A stretch of 30,251 nt of DNA. Source: an uncultured Eubacteriales bacterium. GTDB taxonomy: Bacteria; Bacillota; Clostridia; Oscillospirales; CAG-272. Position 1 is the first letter of the stretch, and every line of letters begins with the position of its first letter. The notes below the pieces were generated by a model. It made no database searches and was not told the origin of the DNA. It was given only the letters and a program-made list of their open reading frames with translations. The stretch lies in the NCBI GenBank assembly GCA_934467435.1, contig CAKSLR010000006.1, forward strand, positions 1 to 30,251. Direction: 5' to 3'. Position numbers and translations under genes: made by a program. This document shows, one piece after another, positions 1 through 8,712 of the stretch.

Positions 1-3000
1 GTTTCGTTCAGCCGCAGACCGGAGAGCGGGATGTCGGTACCCGTTGCCGTACCCGTACAGATAATCTCCACCGAGGCGGCGGCGCCGGTTGCCGAAGTGG
101 CGGTGATGATGGCGTTCCCCGCTTTCAGGGTGGTCACGATCCCGTCACGCACGAGGGCGACGCTTTCATCGGAAGATTTCCAGACCAAGTCTGCCGTGTA
201 GACGTCCTTCGGCAGAGTCTCCAGATTCTCCATCAGGTTTCTCTGCTTATAGGGGGTCATACGGAAGGAGATGGTATCGCCGTTTGCCGTGGTGCTTCTG
301 CCGCTCTTGAAGGCGACGGAAGTGGCATCGGTCATCTCCAGCGTATAGTAAAGGTCGGTCATGTTCTTGGCGTAATCGACCACGCGGATGCCGATGTTCT
401 TCGACCCCTTGTTCCTGCCGTCCTTCATCTTATACCACAGGCTGGTGAGGTCGTGGGTGATTTTATTGACCTTGCCGCCCTCAAAATCATCCACGGGAAT
501 GATGCCGTCGATGAGCTGTTCGGGGTTCACGGGGTTGCCGTTCTCATCCAGTTCATCGTAGGTGTAGAGGAAGTAGCCCTGCACATACTGGTTGTCGTAG
601 ATGTACAGATCAAGGAGGTAGTCGGTGATGTTGCCCTGCTTATCGGTCTTGACGCGCAGGGTGTTCTGCTCCCGGCAGATCACGGGCGATTCATCGTCCA
701 TATAGAACGAGAAGCGGAAGGTGTTGTTCTTATTGTGCTGTTCGCCCGCCCAGTCGAGGGCGCAGGTCATTTCAAAGTCGTACTTGCGGTTGTTGGCAAG
801 CCCCGCCTTGGAGGCATCGAAATCCACTTCCACAAGACCGCCGGTCTGGGCGCCGTTGTAGTAGGATTTGCGGCTGTTCTGCGTATCTTTTTCAAAGATC
901 ACTTCCCCCGTTACCGTATCGGTAATGGTCATATGAACGGTCTTTGCGTTTCGCAGGAGCCCCGCGGCGATGTAGTAGAGTTTGAAGTTACCGTTTTCCG
1001 AAGAGGTCAGCGAGCAGTATTTTTCCAGCACCGCGGGCTGTTCGTACCCGTCGGCAAGGATATAGCCGATTTTCCCCATGTAGTAGTAGGAAAGATCGTC
1101 CTCGGTTCTGCCGCTGCCGGTGTAGTAGCCTGCCATCGGAATGGTGGCAAAGGCATCGGGCTTCAGTTTTTCATCTTCCAGGATGGAGGAATCCTTCTGC
1201 TCTTTCCCGACTTCAAACGCGGTAACATCGAGCAGGGGCGCCTCGGTCCAGTCGCCGAAGAAGGCGAGGTAGGGGATGGTCAGGTCGATATCGCCGTCGG
1301 CACAGTCGAGTTGCACGAACCCTTCGACATACATCCCGTTTTTGAAGTTCCCGGTCAGGTAGGCGCGGTCGCTCTCCGACAGGGTGACGGTGGCGGTGAC
1401 GGTAGCGTCACCATAGCCGCCAACGGTCACCATATTGCCCCGCAGCGTGCCGTTTTCCACCGTGTAGGAAACCGAGGGAGAGAGCATATACGCCTGCTCC
1501 GCCACGGTCTTGCCGTCGGTGGAGACTGCCTCGGTCATCGTAAGAACCGAGAGGCGGTAGGAAAGCGCGGAACCCGAGCGGTTGACGAGGTGGAAGGTGA
1601 GCGTATAAACGCCCGTGCGCGCGGGGTCGTCCCCAAGCGAGAGTTTGGTCTTATCGCTGCCCTCGACCATGAGGTAAGCGGGCGTTTTGATGGCGCGCTC
1701 CGCATCGGCAAGCCCGGCGCCCTGTTTTCTCGGGGAGTAGGGGTTGCCTGCCTCATTCCGCAGAACGGAGGCGGTGGACATCAGAAGGCGGTTGACATAC
1801 GTGGAAAGTTCCCGCGCCGTCAGGTCGGGATGCTGCTCCTTGAGCGCAGCGCGCACAAGGACGGCGGAACCCGCCAGGTTCGGGCAGGCCATGGAGGTAC
1901 CCGAGAGGATATCGTAACCGCCGCGCACGGCCGAGTTGATATCACCGCCGTAGGAGGTGAGGTCGGGCGACAGTTCGAGGTCGGCGTTCGGTCCCCAGGA
2001 GGAGAACTCACTCATGAACGGACCGGCAAGGTTCCCGGCGTCCAGCACCAGGGTGCCGGAGGTATGCTCCTTGAAGTACTCCCCGGCGTCCATGGAGATC
2101 GAGCAGGAGGGCAGCGTGGAGATACCGATGGTCATGGAGATATTACCCGATACGTTGTTGTAGATGATCGCGCCGATGGCACCGTGGTTCTTCGCGGTCT
2201 CCACCTTCTCTTCAAACGTGGTGACACCGCGCTTGATGATGGCGATTTTACCCGTGACATCGACGGTTTCGTAGTTGCCGTCGTTACCGATACCGGGCAC
2301 TACCACATATTCGACCGTGGCGGACTTGCGCCCGGCGAGGATCAGATCGTAAAATTCGATCTCATCGCCGTTGTTGCGCCTTGCCTTGGTGAGGTAGATC
2401 GGCTGTTCGCCGTTGACGAAGAGGTAGTGGGTTTTGGCGCCGGTCACCGACGCCACCGCCATGGAGGACGGGTAGGTGGCGGGAGAACCGATGGTCGCGG
2501 AATCGGGGTTTGAGACGAGGTTCGTATCGCCCTTTTCCGAGCCTTTTGCCGAAGAATAGGAGTTCGAGGCGGCGACGATCAGGTTGATGCCTGCCGCGCG
2601 CACCGCGTCATAGATTTCGTTGGTGTTGTCATCATCCGCTGCGCGGGAGAAGCCGCAGGAGGAACCGAGAGACATATTGATGACATCCACGCCGAGCAGC
2701 ACGGCATCCGACAGAGCGGCAAGAATATCTTCCTGCTCCGCACCCTGATCCTTGTTGCCGAACACCTTCATGGTGACGAGCTGCGCGTCAATGGCAACGC
2801 CGGTGATGGTATCGTCCTTGCCCGTGATAATGCCCGCCACGTGCGTGCCGTGGTCATTGACGGGATACACGTCGGTATCGTGATCGGCATAGTCAAAGGA
2901 GAACGGCATTTTCCCGGAGCGGTAAACCGACTCCCAGCGGGCGCTCTCGTCCAGTTTGGCGGCGCCGAGGAGCGAGAAAATCGCCTGGATGCGGTCTGCC

Positions 3001-3671
3001 GTCAGCGTCAGGTTGCCGTCGGGGAGGCGCTGGAAGGCGCTGTGCGTATAGTCGGTACCCGTATCGAGCACGGCGACCACCATGCCCTTACCGGTGTAGC
3101 CGGTGCCGGAGGAGTTGTAGATACCGGTTTCATAAGCGTTGAGCGCGTTATCGGTGGCTTCCGTCGAGGCAACGTTGTAGCGCTCCGCAATCATGGCGTT
3201 CTTTACGGCGCGCAGACCGGAAATGCCCTCAAGATCTCCGTACTGCACCGTGCAGGAGAAGCCGGAGAAGAGGGTGGTATAGTGATACCCGATGTTCTTC
3301 ACCTTGGAGCCGAGCGACGCAATGAGGGCGTTCTGCTCGGCAAGCAATGCTTCCGCATGGGCGCGGCCCGTCTCGCTCAGCGCGTAGTCGGGAACGCTCA
3401 TATTGGCTTCCATTGCCGCAGCGGAAAGCGATTTGCCCTCCATCCGGACAATGACCTTGATTTCATCGGTCGGACGGTACAGTTTTTCGTCCAGCCGATT
3501 GACCCCGTTCCCCGAAAGGTCGGGGCTGTGGCTGCCGCCCATCGTGATGGTCGGACCCGGCATACAGCCAACGCCGGGTAAGGTAACAGCGCCCACCGGC
3601 AGAATGACCGCGCCCACGACAAAAATCATGGCGAGGACAAAGCTGGTGAAGCGGGATACTCGTTTGTTCAT
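1..3671 (-). CDS. Secreted S8 subtilisin-like protease with PA and Ig-like domains (C-terminus outside window)
   Basis: A cell-envelope serine endopeptidase of the subtilase family, in the lactocepin/C5a-peptidase style. About 1223 residues are visible and the frame is still open at base 1. A hydrophobic signal peptide covers about residues 1-28, followed by an inhibitor-I9-like propeptide (about 65-165). The catalytic residues are all present: Asp203 in VAVLDTGTD, His274 in DHGTHVAG, oxyanion Asn370 in VAASNS and Ser593 in SGTSMACP. A protease-associated (PA) domain is inserted at about 445-560, between Asn370 and Ser593, as in lactocepins. Fn3-like beta domains follow from about 655, then a BIG2 Ig-like domain (about 1133-1203) and what looks like the start of another. 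The start is an ATG with a G-rich ribosome site only 4 bases upstream, so translation may be modest. It is the last visible gene of the opp operon, behind a terminator-like hairpin. The protease call is secure; the supply of peptides to Opp is inference from gene order. Confidence 0.95.
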   Translation of the reverse strand, partial: MNKRVSRFTSFVLAMIFVVGAVILPVGAVTLPGVGCMPGPTITMGGSHSPDLSGNGVNRLDEKLYRPTDEIKVIVRMEGKSLSAAAMEANMSVPDYALSETGRAHAEALLAEQNALIASLGSKVKNIGYHYTTLFSGFSCTVQYGDLEGISGLRAVKNAMIAERYNVASTEATDNALNAYETGIYNSSGTGYTGKGMVVAVLDTGTDYTHSAFQRLPDGNLTLTADRIQAIFSLLGAAKLDESARWESVYRSGKMPFSFDYADHDTDVYPVNDHGTHVAGIITGKDDTITGVAIDAQLVTMKVFGNKDQGAEQEDILAALSDAVLLGVDVINMSLGSSCGFSRAADDDNTNEIYDAVRAAGINLIVAASNSYSSAKGSEKGDTNLVSNPDSATIGSPATYPSSMAVASVTGAKTHYLFVNGEQPIYLTKARRNNGDEIEFYDLILAGRKSATVEYVVVPGIGNDGNYETVDVTGKIAIIKRGVTTFEEKVETAKNHGAIGAIIYNNVSGNISMTIGISTLPSCSISMDAGEYFKEHTSGTLVLDAGNLAGPFMSEFSSWGPNADLELSPDLTSYGGDINSAVRGGYDILSGTSMACPNLAGSAVLVRAALKEQHPDLTARELSTYVNRLLMSTASVLRNEAGNPYSPRKQGAGLADAERAIKTPAYLMVEGSDKTKLSLGDDPARTGVYTLTFHLVNRSGSALSYRLSVLTMTEAVSTDGKTVAEQAYMLSPSVSYTVENGTLRGNMVTVGGYGDATVTATVTLSESDRAYLTGNFKNGMYVEGFVQLDCADGDIDLTIPYLAFFGDWTEAPLLDVTAFEVGKEQKDSSILEDEKLKPDAFATIPMAGYYTGSGRTEDDLSYYYMGKIGYILADGYEQPAVLEKYCSLTSSENGNFKLYYIAAGLLRNAKTVHMTITDTVTGEVIFEKDTQNSRKSYYNGAQTGGLVEVDFDASKAGLANNRKYDFEMTCALDWAGEQHNKNNTFRFSFYMDDESPVICREQNTLRVKTDKQGNITDYLLDLYIYDNQYVQGYFLYTYDELDENGNPVNPEQLIDGIIPVDDFEGGKVNKITHDLTSLWYKMKDGRNKGSKNIGIRVVDYAKNMTDLYYTLEMTDATSVAFKSGRSTTANGDTISFRMTPYKQRNLMENLETLPKDVYTADLVWKSSDESVALVRDGIVTTLKAGNAIITATSATGAAASVEIICTGTATGTDIPLSGLRLNE

Positions 3672-3681
3672 AAAACCCCCC

Positions 3682-3713
3682 AAAGAAAGGCACCGCCCCT
3701 TGACGGCGGAGCC
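3682..3713 (-). terminator. Terminator-like hairpin just upstream of the S8 protease gene
   Basis: On the minus strand, arms at 3705-3713 and 3689-3697 form 8 base pairs around one T-T mismatch with a 7-base loop, followed directly by TTTCTTT (3682-3688). It lies only 10 bases before the protease start codon and no promoter is visible after it. It therefore looks like an attenuator that lowers read-through from opp into the protease, or an imperfect operon terminator. A second 7-bp hairpin (3727-3733 with 3738-3744) precedes it. Confidence 0.5.
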
Positions 3714-3805
3714 TGCGATACATGGTGCGGAGGCACCCCTCCGCGCGGAACCCGTTTCCCTTCCCCGTGCCGCACGGCGCGGGGGCGGCGTTCCCCTGCC
3801 CCGCC

Positions 3806-4066
3806 TCAGCGGAGCCAGAGGTATGCCGCAAGAAACGCAAGAAGAAACCCGCCGAGCAGGATGAGAAAGTAGGGCAGCATGGCGAGGTATGCCCCGCGGA
3901 TGAGCGCCAGGCGCTCTTTGCGCGTGGGGACGTCATGCTTGTCCGACGGCGGTGTTTTTTCGTCATCTTTCCCCGGTACGTACCAGGAAAAGCCGTCGAC
4001 ATTCATATTGACGATGGTTCTGCCATCGTCTTCTATGACGTTCTTTTTCTTTTTATTCTTTTTCAT
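3806..4066 (-). CDS. Small single-pass membrane protein of the opp operon
   Basis: An 86-residue protein I do not recognise. It begins with a lysine/asparagine-rich stretch (MKKNKKKKN), has a polar segment containing VDGFSWYVPGKDD, a basic patch (about 53-60), and ends in one strong hydrophobic helix (about 63-84) that finishes two residues before the stop. The shape is that of a tail-anchored protein, or a type II protein with almost no outside part. The ATG at 4066 is preceded by AGAGGAGAG about 10 bases away and overlaps the last 14 bases of oppF, so translation is probably coupled. A longer reading from 4138 is possible but would sit wholly inside oppF and lacks this site. Its position between oppF and the protease suggests an accessory role for the transporter, but no function can be read from sequence. 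Confidence 0.75.
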   Translation of the reverse strand: MKKNKKKKNVIEDDGRTIVNMNVDGFSWYVPGKDDEKTPPSDKHDVPTRKERLALIRGAYLAMLPYFLILLGGFLLAFLAAYLWLR

Positions 4067-5102
4067 TCCCGTTTTTGCTCTCCTCTTCGGCAGGCGAACC
4101 GCACAGGAAGCAGGCGACCTTGTGCCCACCGCCGACATCGGTCAGGGCGGGGCGTTTCTGCTTGCAGATTGCCATGCATTTCGCGCAGCGCGTGTGGAAC
4201 TTACAGCCGGAGGGGCAATTCACGGGAGACGGAACATCGCCGCTGAGCACAATCCGATGGATTTCGGCGTGCGGGTCAGGCACGGGAACCGCGGAAAGCA
4301 GCGACTGGGTGTAGGGATGGCGCGGGTCATCAAAGATCTGATGCGTCTCACCGATCTCCGCCATACTGCCGAGGTACATGACGCCGACGTGGGAGGAGAT
4401 GTGTTTGACCACCGAGAGGTCATGCGAGATGAAGAGATAGGTCAGCCCCATATCCATCTGCAGTTTTTTCAGCAGGTTGACGATCTGTGCCTGAATGGAA
4501 ACGTCCAGCGCCGACACCGGCTCGTCACACACCACAAACTCGGGCCTGACGGCAAGGGCGCGGGCAATACAGATCCGCTGGCGCTGACCGCCCGAGAACT
4601 CGTGCGGGTAACGCTCGTAGTAATAATCATGCAGACCGCACTTTTTCATAATGTCAAGGACGTAGGAACGCAATTCTTCCTTCGGCACGATGCCGTGGGT
4701 CTTGACCGCCTCGGCAATGATATCGCCGACCGGCATCCGCGGCGGCAGCGAGGAGTACGGATCCTGGAATACGATCTGCATCCGCGTGCGCAGGTTGTTT
4801 TTGCGGAGCATGGCGGAAGAATAATTCGTGATGTCCTGCCCGTCATAAATCACCTGCCCGCCCGTAATGTCATACAGGTGCAGAATGGTTCTGCCGAGGG
4901 TGGTTTTGCCGCAACCCGACTCGCCCACGATGCCGAGGGTGGAACCGCGCGGCACGGTGAAGGAAACATCATCCACCGCCTTCAGATAGGTCTGTGTTTT
5001 CCCGAACGCATTTTTCGAGATAGGAAAATACTTTTTCAGGTGGCGTACCTCAAGCAGGATGTCTTTCTGCCCGTTTACGGGCGCGCTCTTTTTTTCATTC
5101 AT
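4053..5102 (-). CDS. oppF: Oligopeptide/dipeptide ABC transporter ATP-binding protein OppF/DppF
   Basis: One of the two cytoplasmic ATPases that power peptide import through OppBC. The 349-residue protein has Walker A GESGCGKT (60-67), a Q-loop in IVFQDP, signature FSGGQRQR (169-176), Walker B VVCDEP (190-195) and the H-loop histidine in FISHD (about 227). The C-terminal oligopeptide-transporter domain holds several cysteines (in GCKFHTRCAKCMAIC and further on VACFLC); cysteines in this region bind an iron-sulphur cluster in some Dpp/Opp ATPases. The family motif after the Q-loop, usually SLNPR, reads SLPPR here. The start at 5102 is chosen over the upstream ATG at 5111 because GAGGAGG abuts 5111 directly but lies 9 bases from 5102. 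The chosen start overlaps the oppD stop by 8 bases. Opp and Dpp cannot be separated from sequence. Confidence 0.93.
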   Translation of the reverse strand: MNEKKSAPVNGQKDILLEVRHLKKYFPISKNAFGKTQTYLKAVDDVSFTVPRGSTLGIVGESGCGKTTLGRTILHLYDITGGQVIYDGQDITNYSSAMLRKNNLRTRMQIVFQDPYSSLPPRMPVGDIIAEAVKTHGIVPKEELRSYVLDIMKKCGLHDYYYERYPHEFSGGQRQRICIARALAVRPEFVVCDEPVSALDVSIQAQIVNLLKKLQMDMGLTYLFISHDLSVVKHISSHVGVMYLGSMAEIGETHQIFDDPRHPYTQSLLSAVPVPDPHAEIHRIVLSGDVPSPVNCPSGCKFHTRCAKCMAICKQKRPALTDVGGGHKVACFLCGSPAEEESKNGNEKE

Positions 5103-6426
5103 GGCGCGCATCCTCCTCTTCTTTCAGCCGGGAAATCTCTTCGGCGCGGTAGCAGGCGACATAATGCGTTTCCGAGAGGCGGACAAGCGGCGGATAGCCG
5201 CCCGCGCATGCCTTGCTGCAGAACTGGCAGCGGTCGCGGAAATAGCAGCAGTCGGGCAGGTCAATCGGGTTCGGCACTCTGCCGGGGATGCTGTAGAGCC
5301 AATCCACATCCCGGTTGACGACCGGCTTCGATTTTTGCAGGCCGATGGTATAGGGGTGGCAGGGGTGGTCAAAAATGTCATAGACCGTACCCTGCTCAAT
5401 GATTCTGCCCGCGTACATGACCACCACGTAATCCGCCATGCCGGCAATCACGCCGAGGTCATGGGTAATCAGCATAATCGAACCGTTGATGCGGTTCTTG
5501 AGGTCCTTCAGCAGATCCAGAATCTGCGCCTGGATGGTGACATCCAGCGCGGTGGTGGGTTCATCGGCAATGATGAGTTTCGGGTTGCAGGCAACCGCCA
5601 TGGCGATCATCACGCGCTGGCGCATCCCGCCCGAAAGTTCATGCGGGTATTTTTTGTACACCGCCTCGGGCATGGCGATGCCGACTTCGTTCAGCATGGC
5701 GATGGAGCGGCGGCGGGCATCCTCCCGCGTGGCGCCGGGGTTATTGATGAGCACGACTTCATCGAGCTGATACCCGATCGTAAAGACGGGATTGAGGCTG
5801 GTCATCGGCTCCTGGAAAATCATCGAAATTTCTCTGCCGCGGATTTTGCGCATATCCACCGTCGGCATTTTGGCAATATCAAAGACCTTTTCCTCGGTTT
5901 GGAAGAGGGGGAGTCCGTCCTTCCCGACTTTCTGTACGGGAACTTCGGTCTTGTTGCCTTTTTTGTCGGTCACGGTGCGCGTAAGCGGCACGGTTTTGCC
6001 GTTTTTGTCGGTTTTTGTCTCGTAGACGGGCACGGGTTTGCCCTTTTCGTCATACACGAGGTCGGAGGTGCGGAACCGGATGGAGCCCTCGACAATCTGC
6101 CCCTGGGGCGCCTGCACGAGCTGCATGACCGAAAGCGAGGTTACGCTCTTGCCGCAGCCGGACTCCCCGACCACGCCGACAATCTTGCCGCGCGGCACGT
6201 TGAAGGACACGCCGTTGACCGACTTGACCGTACCGGCATCGGTAAAGAAGTAGGTGTGCAGGTTCTCGATCTCAAGGATGTTATCGGGATCCTTCATCTC
6301 GGTGGTATAGGTCTCGGGTGAGACCTTGCGCCGCTTTTTCTTTTCGAACTCACGGGTCTTTTTCCGGTTTTCCCGTGCGATTTCCCGCAGTTCTTTGGCG
6401 GAGAGGTAATGTTTTGCGTCAGCCAT
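5095..6426 (-). CDS. oppD: Oligopeptide/dipeptide ABC transporter ATP-binding protein OppD/DppD with long insertion
   Basis: The partner ATPase of OppF. At 443 residues it is about 100 longer than typical OppD. It has Walker A GESGCGKS (87-94), Q-loop Gln205 in MIFQEP, signature LSGGMRQR (264-271), Walker B IIADEP (285-290) and H-loop His322. The excess is a charged N-terminal extension of about 45 residues (Lys/Arg/Glu-rich, probably helical) and an insertion at about 124-180 between Walker A and the Q-loop. The insertion carries two similar Lys/Thr/Gly-rich units (TDKNGKTVP and TDKKGNKTEVP). The C-terminal domain has a cysteine group (393, 394, 400, 403, 407, 425) matching the metal-cluster region of Dpp ATPases. 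GGGAGGAG lies about 7 bases before the ATG, and 15 bases separate it from the oppC stop. Confidence 0.94.
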   Translation of the reverse strand: MADAKHYLSAKELREIARENRKKTREFEKKKRRKVSPETYTTEMKDPDNILEIENLHTYFFTDAGTVKSVNGVSFNVPRGKIVGVVGESGCGKSVTSLSVMQLVQAPQGQIVEGSIRFRTSDLVYDEKGKPVPVYETKTDKNGKTVPLTRTVTDKKGNKTEVPVQKVGKDGLPLFQTEEKVFDIAKMPTVDMRKIRGREISMIFQEPMTSLNPVFTIGYQLDEVVLINNPGATREDARRRSIAMLNEVGIAMPEAVYKKYPHELSGGMRQRVMIAMAVACNPKLIIADEPTTALDVTIQAQILDLLKDLKNRINGSIMLITHDLGVIAGMADYVVVMYAGRIIEQGTVYDIFDHPCHPYTIGLQKSKPVVNRDVDWLYSIPGRVPNPIDLPDCCYFRDRCQFCSKACAGGYPPLVRLSETHYVACYRAEEISRLKEEEDARHE

Positions 6427-6441
6427 AAAAGTCTCCTCCCC

Positions 6442-7626
6442 TCAGCGTTTCATCTTGGGGTCGAGCGCGTCGCGCAGACCGTCACCGATGAAGTTGAATG
6501 CCAGAATGGCAAGCACGATACAGACACCGCTCGGAATCCAGATATTCGGATAGAAACTCAGAATATCGGCATCTTTGGCAAGGAAGATCATATTCCCCCA
6601 GGACGGCTGCGGGTAAGGCACGCCGAGATCAAGGTAGCCGAGCGTTGCCTCGTAAAGAATCATGCTGCCGAGCGAGAGCGTCATGGAGACGATGAGCTGC
6701 GGCATCACGTTCGGTACGAGGTGTTTGAAAATCTTGTGGCTGATGGGAAGCCCGAGCGCTTCCGCCGCCGTCATGTATTCCTGCTCCCGCAGGGCAAGAA
6801 TCTGCCCGCGGACAAGGCGCGCAGTCCCCGTCCAGCTGATGACGGTGAGCGCCGCCATCATGAGGTAGATGCGCCATTCTTTCGGTACGCCGTTGTTATC
6901 GAGGATGGCGCCGACAATCAGCAGAATCGGCAGGGTCGGGATACAGTTGATGACATCGACAATCCGCATGATGAGCATATCCACCCATTTGCCGAAATAG
7001 CCGGCAATGCCGCCGAGCACCACGCCGAGCGCGGAGTTGACCAGCACGACCAGAAGCGAAAGCGAAAGCGAGACCCGCCCGCCGTACATCAGACGGGAGA
7101 GGACATCGTAGCCCTCGTTATCGGTGCCGAGAATATGCAGCCGCTCGGTTCCGTCCCGGTCGATGGCGTGGGAGAAACAGGGAGCGAATTTGTTGGTCTG
7201 GTACTGATATTCCTCCACGTAATAGACCGTATAAGTCTCTCCGTCCGCGCCTGTAAAGGTCTTGGAGAAGGTCGTGTAGTTGGTACCGCCGGTGGTACTG
7301 TCGGGCAGGGCGGGATCCCAGCCGACAAAAATCGGTCCGACAAAGCAGAAGAGCAGCAGGGCAACCATGGTACAAAGCCCGACCACGCTGAGTTTGGAGC
7401 GGAAGAACCGCCGCAGCACCATGCGCATGGGCGAGATGATTTTGACCTGATCGGAGAGGCTCTCTACCTCGCTCTCATCCAGCGGAGCGGAGGCGTGCAG
7501 CGTGTCCTGCGCCGCCTTCTCTTCTTCTGCCGCCGCAAGAGGCGTTTCGGGCGGGAGGATCTCTCCGTCCGTCATCGGAAGGGGCGCAGATTGCAGGGAA
7601 CTGGTTTCTTTTTCTTGATTCTCCAT
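6442..7626 (-). CDS. oppC: Oligopeptide/dipeptide ABC transporter permease OppC/DppC
   Basis: The second membrane subunit of the peptide importer, 394 residues. It has about six membrane helices, the permease signature around LGTDNEGYDVLSRLMYGGR (about 166-184) and an EAA loop (EYMTAAEALGLPISHKIF) that contacts the ATPases. Two parts are longer than usual. The cytoplasmic N-terminus has about 70 mostly acidic and alanine-rich residues before the first helix. A segment rich in Tyr and Thr (about 108-146) sits between helix 1 and the LGTDN motif, on the outside of the membrane, where it could touch OppA. AAGGAGG lies about 10 bases before the ATG. The gene follows oppB after 16 bases. Confidence 0.94.
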   Translation of the reverse strand: MENQEKETSSLQSAPLPMTDGEILPPETPLAAAEEEKAAQDTLHASAPLDESEVESLSDQVKIISPMRMVLRRFFRSKLSVVGLCTMVALLLFCFVGPIFVGWDPALPDSTTGGTNYTTFSKTFTGADGETYTVYYVEEYQYQTNKFAPCFSHAIDRDGTERLHILGTDNEGYDVLSRLMYGGRVSLSLSLLVVLVNSALGVVLGGIAGYFGKWVDMLIMRIVDVINCIPTLPILLIVGAILDNNGVPKEWRIYLMMAALTVISWTGTARLVRGQILALREQEYMTAAEALGLPISHKIFKHLVPNVMPQLIVSMTLSLGSMILYEATLGYLDLGVPYPQPSWGNMIFLAKDADILSFYPNIWIPSGVCIVLAILAFNFIGDGLRDALDPKMKR

Positions 7627-7642
7627 CGGAAAGCCCCCTCCT

Positions 7643-8623
7643 TTACTTGTCGAGTTTTACGCGCGGGTCCACGATCATATAGGCAATATCGGTAAAGAAG
7701 GTGCCGATGACCGTCAGGATGGCAAGAAACATATTGTAGCCCATGATAAACGGAATATCGCCGAAGGAAAGCGCCTGATACGCCTTCTGTCCGATGCCTT
7801 CCAGGGCAAAGACTTCCTCGGTAATCATGGCCCCCGAGAACAGGCTGGGCAGGATGCCCGCCATGGTGGTGACCAGCGGAATCATGGTATTACGGAACAC
7901 GTGCTTATAGATCACGGCGTGCTCCGAAAGCCCTTTGGCACGGGCGGTACGGATGTAATCGGCGTTCAGCACCTCCAGGGTGTTGGTGCGGGTATAGCGC
8001 ATCAGACCGCCGATGGAAAGAATGACAAGGGTAAGCATGGGCAGCACGCAGTGGCGGGTGACATCCAGCACCGCGGCGAAGCCGGTATATTCCTGCAACG
8101 CATCCCGCAGACCCTGGGAGGGCAGCCAGCCGAGGTCAACCGAGAAGATTTTGATAAACAGCGACCCGAGGAAAAAGGACGGGAGCGAAATGCCGATCAT
8201 GGCGAACACGGTGACGATATAATCGGCGGGACCGTACTGGTGGGTAGCGGAAAAGACGCCGAGCGGGATGGCGATGATAAATTCCAGAATCAACGCGACA
8301 AACGAGATGATAAACGAAATCCACATGTAGGTGGAAATGACCTCCGCCACCGGGGCGGAGAACTTAAAGGAAATACCGAGGTCGCCCTGCGCCGCTTTCG
8401 AAAGCCACTTGAAATAGCCCTCCACGATGCCGGTATCCAACCCGTAAGCGGCCTTCACGCGGTCAATGTCTTCCTGCGTCACCGTTCCCTGCTGGAGTTG
8501 CGAGGAAAACTTCTGATCAACAAAGTTGCTCGGCAGCATCCGTACAAGGGAATAGAGGATTACGGAAACAAAAAACAGGATCAGCACCGCGTACAGGAGA
8601 CGCTTGATGATGTATCGTGCCAT
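7643..8623 (-). CDS. oppB: Oligopeptide/dipeptide ABC transporter permease OppB/DppB
   Basis: The first membrane subunit of the peptide importer, 326 residues, of normal family length. It starts with the typical MARYIIKRLLYAV helix and LVRMLPSNF segment, has about six membrane helices, and carries the EAA loop (ADYIRTARAKGLSEHAVIYK) near residue 220. The ATG at 8623 is preferred because GGAG lies 6 bases upstream; an in-frame TTG at 8635 would overlap this site. It is separated from oppA by 89 bases holding a GC-rich hairpin, so its expression may be lower than that of oppA, as is common for permeases relative to binding proteins. Confidence 0.95.
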   Translation of the reverse strand: MARYIIKRLLYAVLILFFVSVILYSLVRMLPSNFVDQKFSSQLQQGTVTQEDIDRVKAAYGLDTGIVEGYFKWLSKAAQGDLGISFKFSAPVAEVISTYMWISFIISFVALILEFIIAIPLGVFSATHQYGPADYIVTVFAMIGISLPSFFLGSLFIKIFSVDLGWLPSQGLRDALQEYTGFAAVLDVTRHCVLPMLTLVILSIGGLMRYTRTNTLEVLNADYIRTARAKGLSEHAVIYKHVFRNTMIPLVTTMAGILPSLFSGAMITEEVFALEGIGQKAYQALSFGDIPFIMGYNMFLAILTVIGTFFTDIAYMIVDPRVKLDK

Positions 8624-8674
8624 TTTTTTCTCCAATCAAGTAAAATGCAGGCGAAAGAAAACAGGAAAGGGAGA

Positions 8675-8692
8675 CCGCCGCCGGTGCGGCGG
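8675..8692 (-). terminator. Intercistronic GC hairpin between oppA and oppB
   Basis: A perfect 7-bp stem (CCGCCGC with GCGGCGG, loop of 4) lies 20 bases after the oppA stop. On the minus strand it is followed by a pyrimidine-rich run (TCTCCCTTTCC) rather than a clean T tract. It is more likely a weak attenuator or a 3' stabiliser for oppA mRNA than a full terminator, since oppB has no visible promoter of its own. Confidence 0.5.
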
Positions 8693-8712
8693 CGCCCTCC
8701 TTTTCGCCGGGA

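Noticed and set aside
3463..4002. Minus-strand frame of 179 codons across the gap before the protease
   Set aside because: It overlaps both the small membrane protein and the protease signal region in another frame and has no credible start site or motif.
5109..5111. Upstream ATG as the oppF start
   Set aside because: The ribosome site touches this codon with no spacing, while the ATG at 5102 is 9 bases away from it.
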